From Rhizobium mongolense subsp. loessense (GTDB lineage: Bacteria > Pseudomonadota > Alphaproteobacteria > Rhizobiales > Rhizobiaceae), in assembly GCF_900099775.1 (NCBI RefSeq), contig NZ_FMTM01000009.1, positions 171,031 to 235,030 on the forward strand: a DNA stretch of 64,000 bases, written 5' to 3'. Of this stretch, positions 23,533-32,955 are shown piece by piece; position 1 is the stretch's first letter; every line of letters starts with the position of its first letter. A program made the translations under genes and the position numbers. The notes beneath the pieces are model-generated. The model worked only from the letters and a program-made list of their open reading frames with translations. It did no database searches and was not told the origin of the DNA.

Positions 23533-25182
23533 ATAGGCACGCACCAGTTCCGGATCCTGCTCAAGTCCGTCGAGCCAGGTCGGATCGAGCTTCGGCACGG
23601 AGGAAAAAAGCAGCTGCGAGTAGGGATGCTTTGGCGCCCTTTTCCGGTTGGACGGCAGGATCTCCTCGACTTTTTCGCCCGCATACATCACGACGATCTC
23701 GTCGCAGATCGCTTCCACCACCGATAGGTCGTGGCTGATGAAGATGTAGGAGAGGCCAAGTTCAAGCTGCAACTCCTTGAGCAGATCGATGACCGCTGCT
23801 GCGACGACCGTGTCGAGCGCCGAGGTGATCTCATCGCAGAGGATGAGCTTCGGATCTGCCGCAAGGGCCCGGGCGAAATTCACGCGCTGCTTCTGCCCAC
23901 CGGAAAGCTCTGCCGGCCGCCTCTCGCGCACGGAAGTAGGCAGTTGCACCATGTTCAAAAGCTCGTTGATCCGCTTGTCGCGGGCCTTGCGGGCCATGCC
24001 GTGATAGAAGACGAGGGGCCTTGCCAGAATATCCTCGATCGATTTGGCGGGGTTGAGCGCGGTGTCGGCATATTGGAAGACGATCTGCATCTCCCGTAAC
24101 TGCTCGCGGGTGCGCTGGCGGGCATTTTGCGCCAATTCTCGTCCGTTGAAGACGATCTGCCCCGCAGAGGCGGGCAGAATGCCCGCGATCGTCCGCGCCA
24201 ATGTCGATTTTCCGCAGCCCGATTCGCCGATGATGCCGAGATTGCGTCCCCGCTCGACTTTAAGGCTGACCGAGCGGACGGCGCGTACCAGTGGCAGACC
24301 GTCCATCTGGATCGCGCCGTAGCCGGCAAACACGTTCTCGACTTCTAGGATGTGGGGATTGTCCGCTGCTGTTGCCGGCTGCGTGGTGCGCGCCTTGGGT
24401 TCGAAGGCAGCGAGCAGTTCGCGCGTGTAGGGATGTTTGGCGTTCGTGAGGATCTCTGTGGTGGTGCCGATCTCCTTGGTCTCGCCGCCCTTCAAGACGA
24501 CGATGCGGTCGGCGATCTGGGCGACCACGGCGAGGTCGTGCGAAACGTAAATGCCGGCGATTCCGCCTTTCTTCATGACCGACTTGAAGGCGCGCAGCAC
24601 CTCGATCTGCGTCGTCACGTCAAGCGCCGTGGTCGGCTCGTCGAAGATGACGAGCTTCGGGTCGCCGATCAGCGCCATGGCGGCCGAAAGACGCTGCAAC
24701 TGGCCGCCGGAAACCTGGTGCGGATAGCGGCTGCCGATCGTTTCCGGCTCAGGCAGCGACAACGCCCTGAAAAGCTCGACGGCGCGGAGGCGCGCCTCGT
24801 CGGCCGACATAAGCCCATGAATTCGGGTGACCTCGATTACCTGGTCCATGATCGTGGCGGCCGGGTTGAATGCGGCGGCGGCTGATTGCGGAACATAGGT
24901 GACCTCGGTGCCGCGCACCCTGGCGCGCTGCTTTTCGCTCAGCCTCACCATGTCCTTTCCGGCGACGGAGACGCTGCCGCCGGAGATGCGACAGCCGGGG
25001 CGGGCATGGCCCATCAGCGTCAGCGCGATCGTCGTCTTGCCGGAGCCGCTTTCGCCGATCAGCGCCACGATCTCGCCCTCGGCGATGTCGAAGCTGACGC
25101 CGTTGATGATCTCGACGCGCCGGCCGGAATCGGTGGTGGCTTCGACTTTCAGGTCAAGGATTTCTACGAGCTTGGCCATCAT
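23521..25182 (-). CDS. Peptide-type ABC transporter, fused duplicated ATP-binding protein
   Basis: ATPase component of a family-5 (Dpp/Opp/Ni) importer, 553 aa, with both ATPase subunits fused in one chain. The first domain has Walker A GESGSGKTTIAL, signature QVSGGQLQRLSAAMAL and Walker B LVIFDEPTTALD. The second has GESGCGKSTLARTIAG, ELSGGQKQRVNFARAL and LILCDEITSALD. Both active sites look intact apart from Ile for Pro after the second Walker B Glu. The start overlaps the preceding permease stop (ATGA). It is last in a leftward binding protein-permease-permease-ATPase operon. Confidence 0.93.
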   Translation of the reverse strand: MMAKLVEILDLKVEATTDSGRRVEIINGVSFDIAEGEIVALIGESGSGKTTIALTLMGHARPGCRISGGSVSVAGKDMVRLSEKQRARVRGTEVTYVPQSAAAAFNPAATIMDQVIEVTRIHGLMSADEARLRAVELFRALSLPEPETIGSRYPHQVSGGQLQRLSAAMALIGDPKLVIFDEPTTALDVTTQIEVLRAFKSVMKKGGIAGIYVSHDLAVVAQIADRIVVLKGGETKEIGTTTEILTNAKHPYTRELLAAFEPKARTTQPATAADNPHILEVENVFAGYGAIQMDGLPLVRAVRSVSLKVERGRNLGIIGESGCGKSTLARTIAGILPASAGQIVFNGRELAQNARQRTREQLREMQIVFQYADTALNPAKSIEDILARPLVFYHGMARKARDKRINELLNMVQLPTSVRERRPAELSGGQKQRVNFARALAADPKLILCDEITSALDTVVAAAVIDLLKELQLELGLSYIFISHDLSVVEAICDEIVVMYAGEKVEEILPSNRKRAPKHPYSQLLFSSVPKLDPTWLDGLEQDPELVRAYCRR

Positions 25183-26042
25183 TCGCTCCGATCCCGGATT
25201 TTCTGCGGCAGGTTGTCGATCAACAGGTTCACGCTGATCGTGAGGCTGGCGATTGCAAAGGAGGGTGCCATCACCGCCGGTGCGCCGAAGGGCAGGCCGC
25301 CGATGTTCTCGCGCACGAGAGCCCCCCAGTCGGCATAGGGCGGCTGGACGCCAAGGCCGAGGAAGGAGAGCCCGGAGAGCAGGAGCACGATGAACACGAA
25401 GCGGATGCCGAGATCCGCCAGGACCGGGCCAATGATGTTCGGAAGGATCTCGGAGCGAATGAGATACCAGGTGCTTTCGCCGCGGATGCGGGCGACGGTG
25501 ATGAAATCCATCGCGTTGATGTTCACCGCAAGTGCCCGGGCGAAGCGATAGGCGCCGGGGATATAGATCACCGACAGCGTCAGGATCAGCACAGGAATGG
25601 AGGAGCCGACGGCAGCGACGACCACAAGGCCGAAGAGCTTGCCGGGTATCGAGTTGAGCGCGTCGAGGAACCGACTCAGGACTGTGTCGAGCCAGCCGCC
25701 GGCGACCGCCGCAATCATGCCGAGCACGACGCCGCTGAAGCAGGCGATGGTCACCGCGGCGAGCGAGATGCCGACCGTATAGCGCGCGCCGATCAGGATG
25801 CGCGAAAACATGTCGCGCCCAAGATAGTCAGACCCCAGCCAGAAGTCGGCGCTCATTGGGCCGAAGTAATCAAGGTCGACGATCTCGCCGACAGGGTAGG
25901 GGATGATCAGCGGCGCGAAGATCGCGATCAACGCCCAGACAAGGATGACCGAGAGACCGACCATGCCGATGATGTTGAAGCGATAGCCGAGCCGGGTTCC
26001 GGAAATCCGGTCAGACTTGGTCTCAGAACTGGTCATTGTCAT
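25179..26042 (-). CDS. Peptide-type ABC transporter permease (DppC-like)
   Basis: Second permease of the family-5 importer, 287 aa. The N-terminal cytoplasmic segment (MTMTSSETKSDRISGTRLGY) and first membrane helix (FNIIGMVGLSVILVWALIAIFAP) lead to the DppC-typical WLGSDYLGRDMFSRILIGARYT and the EAA region ARIRGESTWYLIRSEILPNI. The true start at 26042 overlaps the stop of the first permease by four bases; the longer frame upstream is a shadow of that gene. Confidence 0.92.
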   Translation of the reverse strand: MTMTSSETKSDRISGTRLGYRFNIIGMVGLSVILVWALIAIFAPLIIPYPVGEIVDLDYFGPMSADFWLGSDYLGRDMFSRILIGARYTVGISLAAVTIACFSGVVLGMIAAVAGGWLDTVLSRFLDALNSIPGKLFGLVVVAAVGSSIPVLILTLSVIYIPGAYRFARALAVNINAMDFITVARIRGESTWYLIRSEILPNIIGPVLADLGIRFVFIVLLLSGLSFLGLGVQPPYADWGALVRENIGGLPFGAPAVMAPSFAIASLTISVNLLIDNLPQKIRDRSE

Positions 26043-26989
26043 CGGAGCCTCGGATTGGAAAGGATGGCTATGATATCGGCGGCCGTGATCAGGAGCAGGT
26101 AGCCGAGGCAGAAGATCATCGCGCAGCTCTGGATCAGCGGCAGGTCGCGGGTGGCGACGGCGTCGACCATCAGCTTGGCAATACCTGGATAGTTGAAGAT
26201 CGTCTCGACAATGATGACGCCGCCGAGCAGGTATGAGAGCGAAAGCGCGACCGCGTTGACAATCGGGCCCAGAGCGTTCGGCAGCGCGTGCCGAAACACG
26301 ATGCGCCGCCGCGAGGCGCCCTTGAGCAACGCCATCTCCACATAGGGCGTGTTGAGCGTCTCGATCACCGCTGCCCGGGTCATGCGGATCATTTGCGCCG
26401 AGATGACGAAGGTAAGCGTGATCACCGGCATGGCATAGATACGCAGGAGGTCTGTCAGCGACGTGACTTCGTTCGCGAAGGCGAGCGCCGGCAGCCATTT
26501 CAGATAGACCGCAAAGATCAACACCGCGGAGGTCGCTATCATGAATTCCGGCACGGAGATGACGCCGATTGTCAGCACGGTCACGATGCGGTCGTACAGC
26601 GAGCCACGTAGCATCGCCGCGGTGATGCCGAGCGTCAGCGCGATCGGCACGGAAAAGAGCGCGGTGACGCCCGCGAGCTGCAGCGTGTTGACGAAACGCC
26701 CGCCGATCAGATCCGCGACCGGCATTTCGTTGGCATAGGACGTGCCGAGGTCGCCCTGCAACAAACCGACGATCCAGCGCAGGAAACGGAAGATCGCCGG
26801 TTCGTCGAGGTGCATGGCCTTGCGCAGACCTTCGATGGCCTCCGGCGTGGCGGCCTGGCCGAGCAGGATCGTCGCCGTGTCTCCCGGCAAGAGCGTCGTG
26901 GCGAAGAACACGGCGAAGGAAACGATCACCAGCGTGATCACGGCGATGAGCATTCTGCTCAGGACAAGCGATAGGACACGGTTGTTCAC
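26039..26989 (-). CDS. Peptide-type ABC transporter permease (DppB-like)
   Basis: First permease of the family-5 importer, 316 aa, six predicted membrane segments. It starts VLSLVLSRMLIAVITLVIVSF and has the DppB-typical LLPGDTATILLGQAATPEAIE and the EAA loop ALLKGASRRRIVFRHALPNA. It follows the binding protein after an 84-bp gap containing a strong stem-loop and overlaps the second permease (ATGA). Confidence 0.92.
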   Translation of the reverse strand: MNNRVLSLVLSRMLIAVITLVIVSFAVFFATTLLPGDTATILLGQAATPEAIEGLRKAMHLDEPAIFRFLRWIVGLLQGDLGTSYANEMPVADLIGGRFVNTLQLAGVTALFSVPIALTLGITAAMLRGSLYDRIVTVLTIGVISVPEFMIATSAVLIFAVYLKWLPALAFANEVTSLTDLLRIYAMPVITLTFVISAQMIRMTRAAVIETLNTPYVEMALLKGASRRRIVFRHALPNALGPIVNAVALSLSYLLGGVIIVETIFNYPGIAKLMVDAVATRDLPLIQSCAMIFCLGYLLLITAADIIAILSNPRLR

Positions 26990-27027
26990 GCGCGTTCCCT
27001 TTCGGCATTCGAGATTTCAACCAAAAG

Positions 27028-27063
27028 GGTCGGAGCTGCAACCGCGCGGCTGCAGCCCCGACC
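27028..27063 (-). other. Intercistronic stem-loop between binding protein and permease genes
   Basis: Two stacked perfect 6-bp stems (GGTCGG/CCGACC and GCTGCA/TGCAGC) separated by one A-C mismatch, with a 10-base loop. It begins 11 bp after the binding-protein stop. There is no T-run, so mRNA stabilisation or partial attenuation is more likely than full termination. Confidence 0.6.
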
Positions 27064-27073
27064 GTTCGCCTCA

Positions 27074-28684
27074 TCAGGCTTCGAGCCAGACATATTCCGC
27101 GAAAGCATAACCCATCTGGCCGCCAAGCGGGTTGGCTTCCAAGCCCTTGAGCTTGGCGGTGATCGCGTCGACGTTGGAGATATAGGCCGGAATGATGGTG
27201 CCGGCTTCGCTGGCGACCATCACCTGCATCTCGTTGTAGATCGCCTTGCGCTTCTCCTGGTCGAGCGAGCCGCGCGCCTCGATCAGCATCTTATCGAATT
27301 TCTCCGATTTGTACTGGCTCTCGTTCCACGGCGCTTCCGAAGTGTAGAGCAGCGAGAACAGGATGTCCGGTGTCGGGCGCGGGTTGATGTTGCCGAAATG
27401 GACCGGCGCCTTGAGCCAATAATTGTCCCAATAGCCGTCGGCCGGAACGCGTTGAACGTCGAGCTTCAGACCGATTTCGGCCGCGGACGCCTGGATGATC
27501 ATCGCCATGTCGATCGAGGAGTTTGCCGCCTCGGAAGCGATCACAGGGATCGACTGGCCAAGGACACCGGCCTTCTCGAAATGGAACTTCGCCTTCTCCG
27601 GATCGAACGCCCGCGGCTTCAGGTCGGCATTATGGTAGAAGTTTGCCGGGGAAACCGGCTGGTCGTTGCCGATTTCTGCCAGACCGCGCAGCGCCGATTT
27701 CTGGATCTGCTCGCGATTGACGAGATACTTCATGCCCTGCACGAAGTCCTTCTTGTCGCCGGGAGCCATGTCCATGCGCATATTGAGATTGGTGTAGTTG
27801 CCGGAGGTGGTTTTCGAGAGCACGAAGCCGTCGCCTTGGGCCTCGACCAGGCGCATCGAGCGCGGATTGATCGTAGCGGCCAAGTGGATATCGCCGGACA
27901 GCAGCGCATTGACGCGGGAACTATCGTCGCTGATCGCGAAGTATTCGAAGGAATCGACGTTCGGGCCGGACTTCCAATAGTTCTTGTTCTTGATGCCAAC
28001 CGAGCGCACGCCGGGCTCGAAGACTTCTCTCACGAAAGCGCCGGTGCCGTTGCCCTTGGAAAAATCCGTCGTGCCATCGGCGACGATCATGAAGTGGTGC
28101 ATCGACAAGATGGTCGGCAGGTCGGCGTTCGGATTTGCGAGCGTGATCTCGACCGTCTGCTTGTCCACGGCCTTGAAGCCTGTCATCTGCGCGGCGATCT
28201 TCGCGACCTTCGAACCGACGGAGGGATCGAGATGGCGTTTCAACGAGAAGACCACATCGTCGGCGGTCAACGGCTTGCCGTCGTGGAAGGTGACGCCGCT
28301 CCTCAGTTTGACCGTCCAGGTCTTCGCATCCTTGGACTCGATCGCCTCGGCGAGCTCCATCTGCGGGGTGCCGCTCTTATCGAGGAAGGTGAGACGGTTG
28401 TAGAAGGAGCAGCAGCGCACATAGTCGGTCGAGAGCGATGCCTTGGCTGGGTCGAGCGTATCGGCGGTCGAGGACGACCAGCCGGCCGCCTTGAGTGCAC
28501 CGCCGGAAACCGGCGCGGCGGCTACTGCCTTCGAGGCCCGTCCGAGAATGAGGCCGCCTGCCGCCGTGGCAACGCCGCCGGCCAGCATCAATTGAAGCAG
28601 CTCGCGCCGGGTTGCGCCGCGGCGGATGGCGTTTTCCACCATCATATCGTCTGCTCTGGTCCAGTTCGTGATTTTGTCGTTCAT
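27074..28684 (-). CDS. Peptide-type ABC transporter substrate-binding protein
   Basis: Periplasmic family-5 solute-binding protein, 536 aa. A long N-terminus carries a twin-arginine-type export signal (GATRRELLQLMLAGGVATAAGG, about residues 23-44) ending near KAVAAAP. Family segments include DTLDPAKASLSTDYVRCCSF, KLRSGVTFHDGKPLTADDVV and KYLVNREQIQKSALRG. The ligand may be a peptide, opine-like compound or other amine; family 5 is broad. It starts a leftward operon with two permeases and fused ATPases, and lies 75 bp downstream of a HAD hydrolase gene on the same strand. Confidence 0.92.
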   Translation of the reverse strand: MNDKITNWTRADDMMVENAIRRGATRRELLQLMLAGGVATAAGGLILGRASKAVAAAPVSGGALKAAGWSSSTADTLDPAKASLSTDYVRCCSFYNRLTFLDKSGTPQMELAEAIESKDAKTWTVKLRSGVTFHDGKPLTADDVVFSLKRHLDPSVGSKVAKIAAQMTGFKAVDKQTVEITLANPNADLPTILSMHHFMIVADGTTDFSKGNGTGAFVREVFEPGVRSVGIKNKNYWKSGPNVDSFEYFAISDDSSRVNALLSGDIHLAATINPRSMRLVEAQGDGFVLSKTTSGNYTNLNMRMDMAPGDKKDFVQGMKYLVNREQIQKSALRGLAEIGNDQPVSPANFYHNADLKPRAFDPEKAKFHFEKAGVLGQSIPVIASEAANSSIDMAMIIQASAAEIGLKLDVQRVPADGYWDNYWLKAPVHFGNINPRPTPDILFSLLYTSEAPWNESQYKSEKFDKMLIEARGSLDQEKRKAIYNEMQVMVASEAGTIIPAYISNVDAITAKLKGLEANPLGGQMGYAFAEYVWLEA

Positions 28685-28759
28685 GGCATTCCCCTTTTTG
28701 TTGAGTTCTCTTTGGCGCCGCCTTTTCCCGGCGGGCCTTGTCCGGCATGTTCTCGGATT

Positions 28760-29473
28760 TTATGCCTCCGCTTCCTCCACGGCATTGGAAAGACCTGCCA
28801 TGGACGTGAAGTGAAAATCGGGTTCGGTGAATTGCTCCGGCTCGATCGTGCCGCCATAGCCCTTTTGGGCATGCCGCCGTTCGATCCAGCAATTGGTCAT
28901 GCCGAGACGGCGCGAAATGCCGATGTCGTGGTACTGGCTTTGCGCCACGTGGAGGATATCCTCTTTGGTGCTGCCTTCCTTGGCAACGAAATCGAATACC
29001 GTCTCGAAAAAGGCAGGATCGGGCTTTTCCGTGCCGGTATCGTCGGCCGTGAAGGCCGCATAGAACGGATTGCCCAGTTCCTTGGCGAAATGCGCAAAAG
29101 CCCAGCGGCGGGAATTCGTCATGGCGATCAGCCGATATTTTTTGGAAAGTCTGGCCAAGGCATCCTTGCTGTCGGCAAAGCCCTTCCAGTTTTTGGCGGA
29201 GTCTCGAAGCCGCTCGCCATAAGCGGGCTGCGCTGGAAGACCAAGTCGAGGAGCGATGGCCAGATAGACGCGCACGAGATCATCGGGGAAGAGATCAGCA
29301 TTTTCAAAATAGCGCGCTTGGCGGTAGAGCGTCAGCGCTTCCTCGCCGTCGAGTTTCACACCCGCTTCCGCTGCGATCCCGGCAAGGCAATCCTTGATGC
29401 CGCCTTCAAAATCAATCAGCGTGCCGACGACATCAAAGCTGAGGTATTTGAAATCCGCGAAGGTCTTCACCAA
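28760..29473 (-). CDS. HAD-type (haloacid dehalogenase type II-like) hydrolase
   Basis: HAD superfamily hydrolase, 237 aa, of the 2-haloacid dehalogenase-like branch. Motif I is LSFDVVGTLIDF (nucleophile Asp), motif II LIAMTNSRRWA, motif III around GTEKPDPAFFE, and a C-terminal DIGISRRLGMTNCWIERRH replaces the usual DxxxAxxAG. The start is TTG at 29473 (MVKTF) with AAGGA seven bases ahead, or GTG at 29470; no in-frame ATG is near. It precedes the binding-protein gene and may share its transcript. A paralogous HAD is at 32280-32948. Physiological substrate unknown; such enzymes beside ABC transporters often act on phosphorylated or halogenated small acids. Confidence 0.8.
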   Translation of the reverse strand: MVKTFADFKYLSFDVVGTLIDFEGGIKDCLAGIAAEAGVKLDGEEALTLYRQARYFENADLFPDDLVRVYLAIAPRLGLPAQPAYGERLRDSAKNWKGFADSKDALARLSKKYRLIAMTNSRRWAFAHFAKELGNPFYAAFTADDTGTEKPDPAFFETVFDFVAKEGSTKEDILHVAQSQYHDIGISRRLGMTNCWIERRHAQKGYGGTIEPEQFTEPDFHFTSMAGLSNAVEEAEA

Positions 29474-29546
29474 GTGCAGTTCCTTTCTTGTGAGCGCCTT
29501 GTGCCGCAGCTGGGTCGCCTACAGAATTAAATGCTGCTGTCGATGC

Positions 29547-29573
29547 TGCAGGTATTTTTCAACTTTTCCTGCA
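29547..29573. promoter_or_regulatory. Inverted repeat upstream of the HAD gene
   Basis: TGCAGG and CCTGCA arms separated by 15 AT-rich bases, 74 bp upstream of the HAD start and within the 268-bp gap to the aminotransferase stop. Form and spacing would suit an Lrp-type or other dimeric regulator, but no consensus can be named. Nothing else stands out in this gap. Confidence 0.35.
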
Positions 29574-29741
29574 AATGCCCGATTTTTCGGGGTTCCCGTG
29601 TTTTCTGACCTTCAGTTTCGCAGCTATGACCCACTGGAGTCTCCGAAAAGAACCCGCTCTGCGGCACAAAATTGCGAATATGACAGGCTTCACGGTATTT
29701 CGGTGCCTGAGCAAAACCCTGCCGTGAAGGCATTCTCCCGC

Positions 29742-31118
29742 TCATGCGACCACGGCGCGCACGGCCGGATCGTCGAGCGTCTCGTCCAGCGTCTGGCGGG
29801 TGCGTTCGACGATTGCGTCGATCTCCGCATCGCTGCAGCACAGCGGCGGGGCATAGCCGAGCACGCCATGGGCAAAGGCGCGGATGACGAGGCCGTGGTT
29901 CCAGGCACGGTCAAAGATGCGGCGTGCCGGCTCGGCGTCGGCCGGCAGGGGTGTCTTGCGCTCCTTGTCGACGACGAGCTCGACGGCCGCCAGCATGCCG
30001 CGGCCGCGGACGTCGCCGACCAGCGGATGGTCCTTCAGGCTCTCAAGGCCGGCCATCAGGCGCGCTCCTGCCTTCCGGCCATTGAGGAGCAGGCCGCCCT
30101 CGTAGAGACGCAAAACCTCTAGGCCGACGGCAGCGCTGACGGGATGGGCCGAATAGGTGTAGCCATGCCCGACGGCGGAAGCGCCCGCACCTTCGGAAAT
30201 CGTCTGGTAGACATGCTCGGACATGAAGAGGGCACCCATCGGCACGTAGCCGGAGGTGAGGCCTTTGGCGACCGTCAGGAAGTCCGGCACGATCTCGTCC
30301 TCCAAACAGGCAAACAGCGGACCGGTCCGACCGAAGCCGGTGATCACCTCATCGGCGACAAAGAGGATATCGAGATCGCGGCAGACGCCGCGCATCGCCT
30401 TCATCCAGCCTTTGGGCGGCACAAGCACGCCGCCCGATCCCTGGATTGGCTCAGCATAGAATGCCGCAACGCGATCGGCGCCACCCAACTCTTCGATCTT
30501 CTGCTTCAATGCGCCAACAGAGGCAGCGATGATGGCCTCAGGGTCAGGGCCGGCAGGGTTTCGATAGGCGTAATGGGAGGGAATCTTGTGCTGCCAGTCG
30601 AAAGGCAGGCCGAAACCGGCATGAAAGGATGGCAGGGCCGTCAGTCCCGCTCCAACCGTCGAGGAGCCGTGATAGCCCTGTTCGACCGAGATGAACTGGT
30701 CTTTCCCGGGCCGTCCGCGCGCATTCCAATAGTAGCGGATGAAACGGATCGTGCTGTCGATGGCATCCGAACCACCGAGCGTGAAATAGACATGGTTGAG
30801 GTCGCCCGGCGCGCGATCGGCGAGTTCGGCAGCGAGCCGGATTGCCGGCTCACTGCCGAGGCCGAAATAGGCGGTCGCATAAGGAAGCTCCCGCATCTGC
30901 CTTGCCGCCGCTTCGACGATGGTGTCATGGCCATAGCCCGCATTGACGCACCATAGGCCGGCAAAACCGTCTATCAATTGCTTGCCGCTCGCATCGGTGA
31001 GTGTCGCGCCGGAGGCGGACGCGAGAACCCGCACGCCGAGATTTTCGTGGCTGCGATAGGAAGCGACCGGATGAACGAGGTGGGCACGGTCGAGTTCGAT
31101 CAGGGAATTGCTAAGCAT
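29742..31118 (-). CDS. Class III PLP-dependent aminotransferase
   Basis: Omega-aminotransferase family enzyme, 458 aa, transferring the terminal amino group of an amine or omega-amino acid. It has the glycine-rich PLP phosphate site (FTLGGSDAIDSTIRFIRYYW), the YHGSSTVGAG segment, FVADEVITGFGRTGPLFA (Asp contacting the pyridine nitrogen) and FLTVAKGLTSGYVPMGAL with the Schiff-base Lys near residue 290. The aldehyde produced could be handled by the aldehyde dehydrogenases at 34496-38481. It sits 13 bp downstream of a GNAT gene on the same strand, so the two are co-transcribed. Confidence 0.9.
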   Translation of the reverse strand: MLSNSLIELDRAHLVHPVASYRSHENLGVRVLASASGATLTDASGKQLIDGFAGLWCVNAGYGHDTIVEAAARQMRELPYATAYFGLGSEPAIRLAAELADRAPGDLNHVYFTLGGSDAIDSTIRFIRYYWNARGRPGKDQFISVEQGYHGSSTVGAGLTALPSFHAGFGLPFDWQHKIPSHYAYRNPAGPDPEAIIAASVGALKQKIEELGGADRVAAFYAEPIQGSGGVLVPPKGWMKAMRGVCRDLDILFVADEVITGFGRTGPLFACLEDEIVPDFLTVAKGLTSGYVPMGALFMSEHVYQTISEGAGASAVGHGYTYSAHPVSAAVGLEVLRLYEGGLLLNGRKAGARLMAGLESLKDHPLVGDVRGRGMLAAVELVVDKERKTPLPADAEPARRIFDRAWNHGLVIRAFAHGVLGYAPPLCCSDAEIDAIVERTRQTLDETLDDPAVRAVVA

Positions 31119-31131
31119 GAACGTCTCCAGG

Positions 31132-31971
31132 TCAGCCGAGGGCTTGGTTGGCGAGTGCGAAGGTTTTCAGGGCGGGACTTGTTGTCGGTTCGATACTGCC
31201 CTTGCCCATCACGATGCCGCCGCCGGCATGGGCAAAGCCGCGTTCGGCAAGCCAGGGCGCAAGACCGGCATCAGCCGTCGTGTCGATGCGTAGAAAAGCG
31301 CCTGGACGGCTGGCAATGAAAAAGGAAATCAGGGCACAGGCATCGCCGGCATGTGCGGCGGCGACAGGCCCGATCACTTCGCCGCGGCCGAAGGTGCGAA
31401 GGGCGGCAAAGCCTCGAACTTCACCAGCTTGGCGTATCACCGCGAAGCGCCCGATCTTTGCGATATATTCGAGGAGGCTGCGGCGTTCGGCGCCGAAGGC
31501 TGCGCGATCGAGCGCCACGATGGCGGCGAGATCATCTTGATTGGCAGGCAACACGCCATCTGGATGGTCGATTGCAGGCACACTGCCCTGGTATTGCAGG
31601 ACCGAACCGGTTTGCCGGAAGCCGAGCTTCTCATAAAGCGGCAGGCCATCGCTGGTCGCGACCAGACGAAGTGGCCTGTTGCCGGCGATCGTCAAGGCGC
31701 AATCCATCAGCTTTCGGCCAAGACCGCGGCCGCGCATGGCTTCATCGACTATGACCATGTTGATCGTTGCGCAATTATCGCCATAAGGGGTCACAAGCAC
31801 GGTCCCGACGACGCGGTCCTTATCCTCGAGGGCTACGACGCCGCTGCTCAATGAAAGCACCATGGCCCAGTCTTCCGGACGATGGGGCCATCCGGCCTGG
31901 CGCGAGAGAGCGACCGCGCCCTTAAGATGTTCGGTGCCAAAAGGCGCAAGATCGATCTCGGTTGTCTTCAT
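31132..31971 (-). CDS. Two-domain GNAT family acetyltransferase
   Basis: 279-aa protein with an N-terminal GNAT fold (AGWPHRPEDWAMVLSLSSG, VIVDEAMRGRGLGRKLMDCA as acetyl-CoA loop, LYEKLGFRQTGS) and a C-terminal second GNAT-like domain (SLLEYIAKIGRFAVIRQAGE, GEVIGPVAAAHAGDA). It ends TFALANQALG. It is 13 bp upstream of the aminotransferase gene. A clear paralog at 41286-42167 shares GWPHRxEDW and the ALxxQALG end. The substrate is unknown; acylation of an amine intermediate is a reasonable inference from context. Confidence 0.85.
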   Translation of the reverse strand: MKTTEIDLAPFGTEHLKGAVALSRQAGWPHRPEDWAMVLSLSSGVVALEDKDRVVGTVLVTPYGDNCATINMVIVDEAMRGRGLGRKLMDCALTIAGNRPLRLVATSDGLPLYEKLGFRQTGSVLQYQGSVPAIDHPDGVLPANQDDLAAIVALDRAAFGAERRSLLEYIAKIGRFAVIRQAGEVRGFAALRTFGRGEVIGPVAAAHAGDACALISFFIASRPGAFLRIDTTADAGLAPWLAERGFAHAGGGIVMGKGSIEPTTSPALKTFALANQALG

Positions 31972-32279
31972 GAAGGGATCCCTGGTCGGTTTCTTCCATT
32001 CTTAGACCCCTGGCGTCAGAACATCGTCCCAAGGACTGCTCTTCGGCGGTATCTTCCGCCGTAGCTTTGCGCGATTGCCGCATCTTATGCCGCGGGGTCG
32101 ATCATATCCGGGATCGCGAGCCTTCTTGGTTATCGTTGCAGCACAACTCTCTGCCAAAGAATAAGCAGGATACGAAACAATCTGCTTTGCCGGTTCGCTT
32201 TTCAGTCGAGCCAGCGGCCAAACCTCGGCCTATGATGTGAAGAGACAAAATCGCCCCAGGAAAAATACAGGACCCTCTC
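31972..32279. other. 308-bp divergent intergenic region
   Basis: Holds the upstream regions of the leftward GNAT gene and the rightward HAD gene. I see no open frame with a plausible start, no strong palindrome and no clear -35/-10 pair. The segment next to the HAD gene is A-rich (CAGGAAAAATACAGG). Confidence 0.4.
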
Positions 32280-32948
32280 ATGGCTCACTTCCGCCCGAAA
32301 TACATCACCTTCGACTGCTACGGGACGCTCACCAATTTCCAGATGGCCGAGGCTGCGCGCGATCTTTATGGCAATCAACTCGATGAGGCGCAGATGGCTG
32401 AGTTCATCAAGAACTTTGCCGCTTATCGTCTCGACGAAATCATGGGCGCCTGGAAGCCTTACAACGATGTGGTTCACAACTCGCTCGAACGGGCCTGCAA
32501 GCGCAACGGCATAAAATTCCATGAGGAAGCCGCGCGGATGGTCTATGAACGTGTGCCGACTTGGGGGCCGCATCCGGATGTGCCGGCCGGCCTTGCCAGG
32601 GTTGCCAAGGAAATCCCGCTGGTCATCCTTTCCAACGCCATGAATTCACAGATCATGTCGAATGTCGAAAAGCTCGGGGCGCCCTTCCATGCGGTCTATA
32701 CTGCGGAACAGGCGCAGTCCTACAAGCCGCGCTTCAAAGGCTTCGAATATATGCTTGATATGCTGGGCTGCGGGCCCGAGGACGTTCTGCACTGCTCGTC
32801 CTCCTTCCGCTATGACTTGATGTCGGCGCATGACCTCGGCATCAAGAACAAGGTCTGGGTCAATCGCGGTCACGAGCCGGCGAACCCCTACTACGGCTAT
32901 GTCGAAATTGCCGATATCTCGGGTTTGCCGGGCGTCGTCGGGCTTTGA
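32280..32948 (+). CDS. Haloacid dehalogenase type II-like hydrolase
   Basis: HAD superfamily protein, 222 aa, close to 2-haloacid dehalogenase type II. Motif I is ITFDCYGTLTNF near residue 12, motif II PLVILSNAMNSQIM, motif III SYKPRFKGFEYML, and motif IV DVLHCSSSFRYDLMSAHDLG with Ser-Ser-Phe-Arg in place of the usual VSSxxxD pattern. It is directly followed (7 bp) by an FAD oxidoreductase gene, so the two form an operon. It is a paralog of the HAD at 28760-29473. Confidence 0.87.
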   Translation: MAHFRPKYITFDCYGTLTNFQMAEAARDLYGNQLDEAQMAEFIKNFAAYRLDEIMGAWKPYNDVVHNSLERACKRNGIKFHEEAARMVYERVPTWGPHPDVPAGLARVAKEIPLVILSNAMNSQIMSNVEKLGAPFHAVYTAEQAQSYKPRFKGFEYMLDMLGCGPEDVLHCSSSFRYDLMSAHDLGIKNKVWVNRGHEPANPYYGYVEIADISGLPGVVGL

Positions 32949-32955
32949 GAAAGGC

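Noticed and set aside
27398..29530. 710-aa plus-strand open frame
   Set aside because: Antisense to the ABC binding protein and HAD genes, which have clear family motifs on the minus strand.
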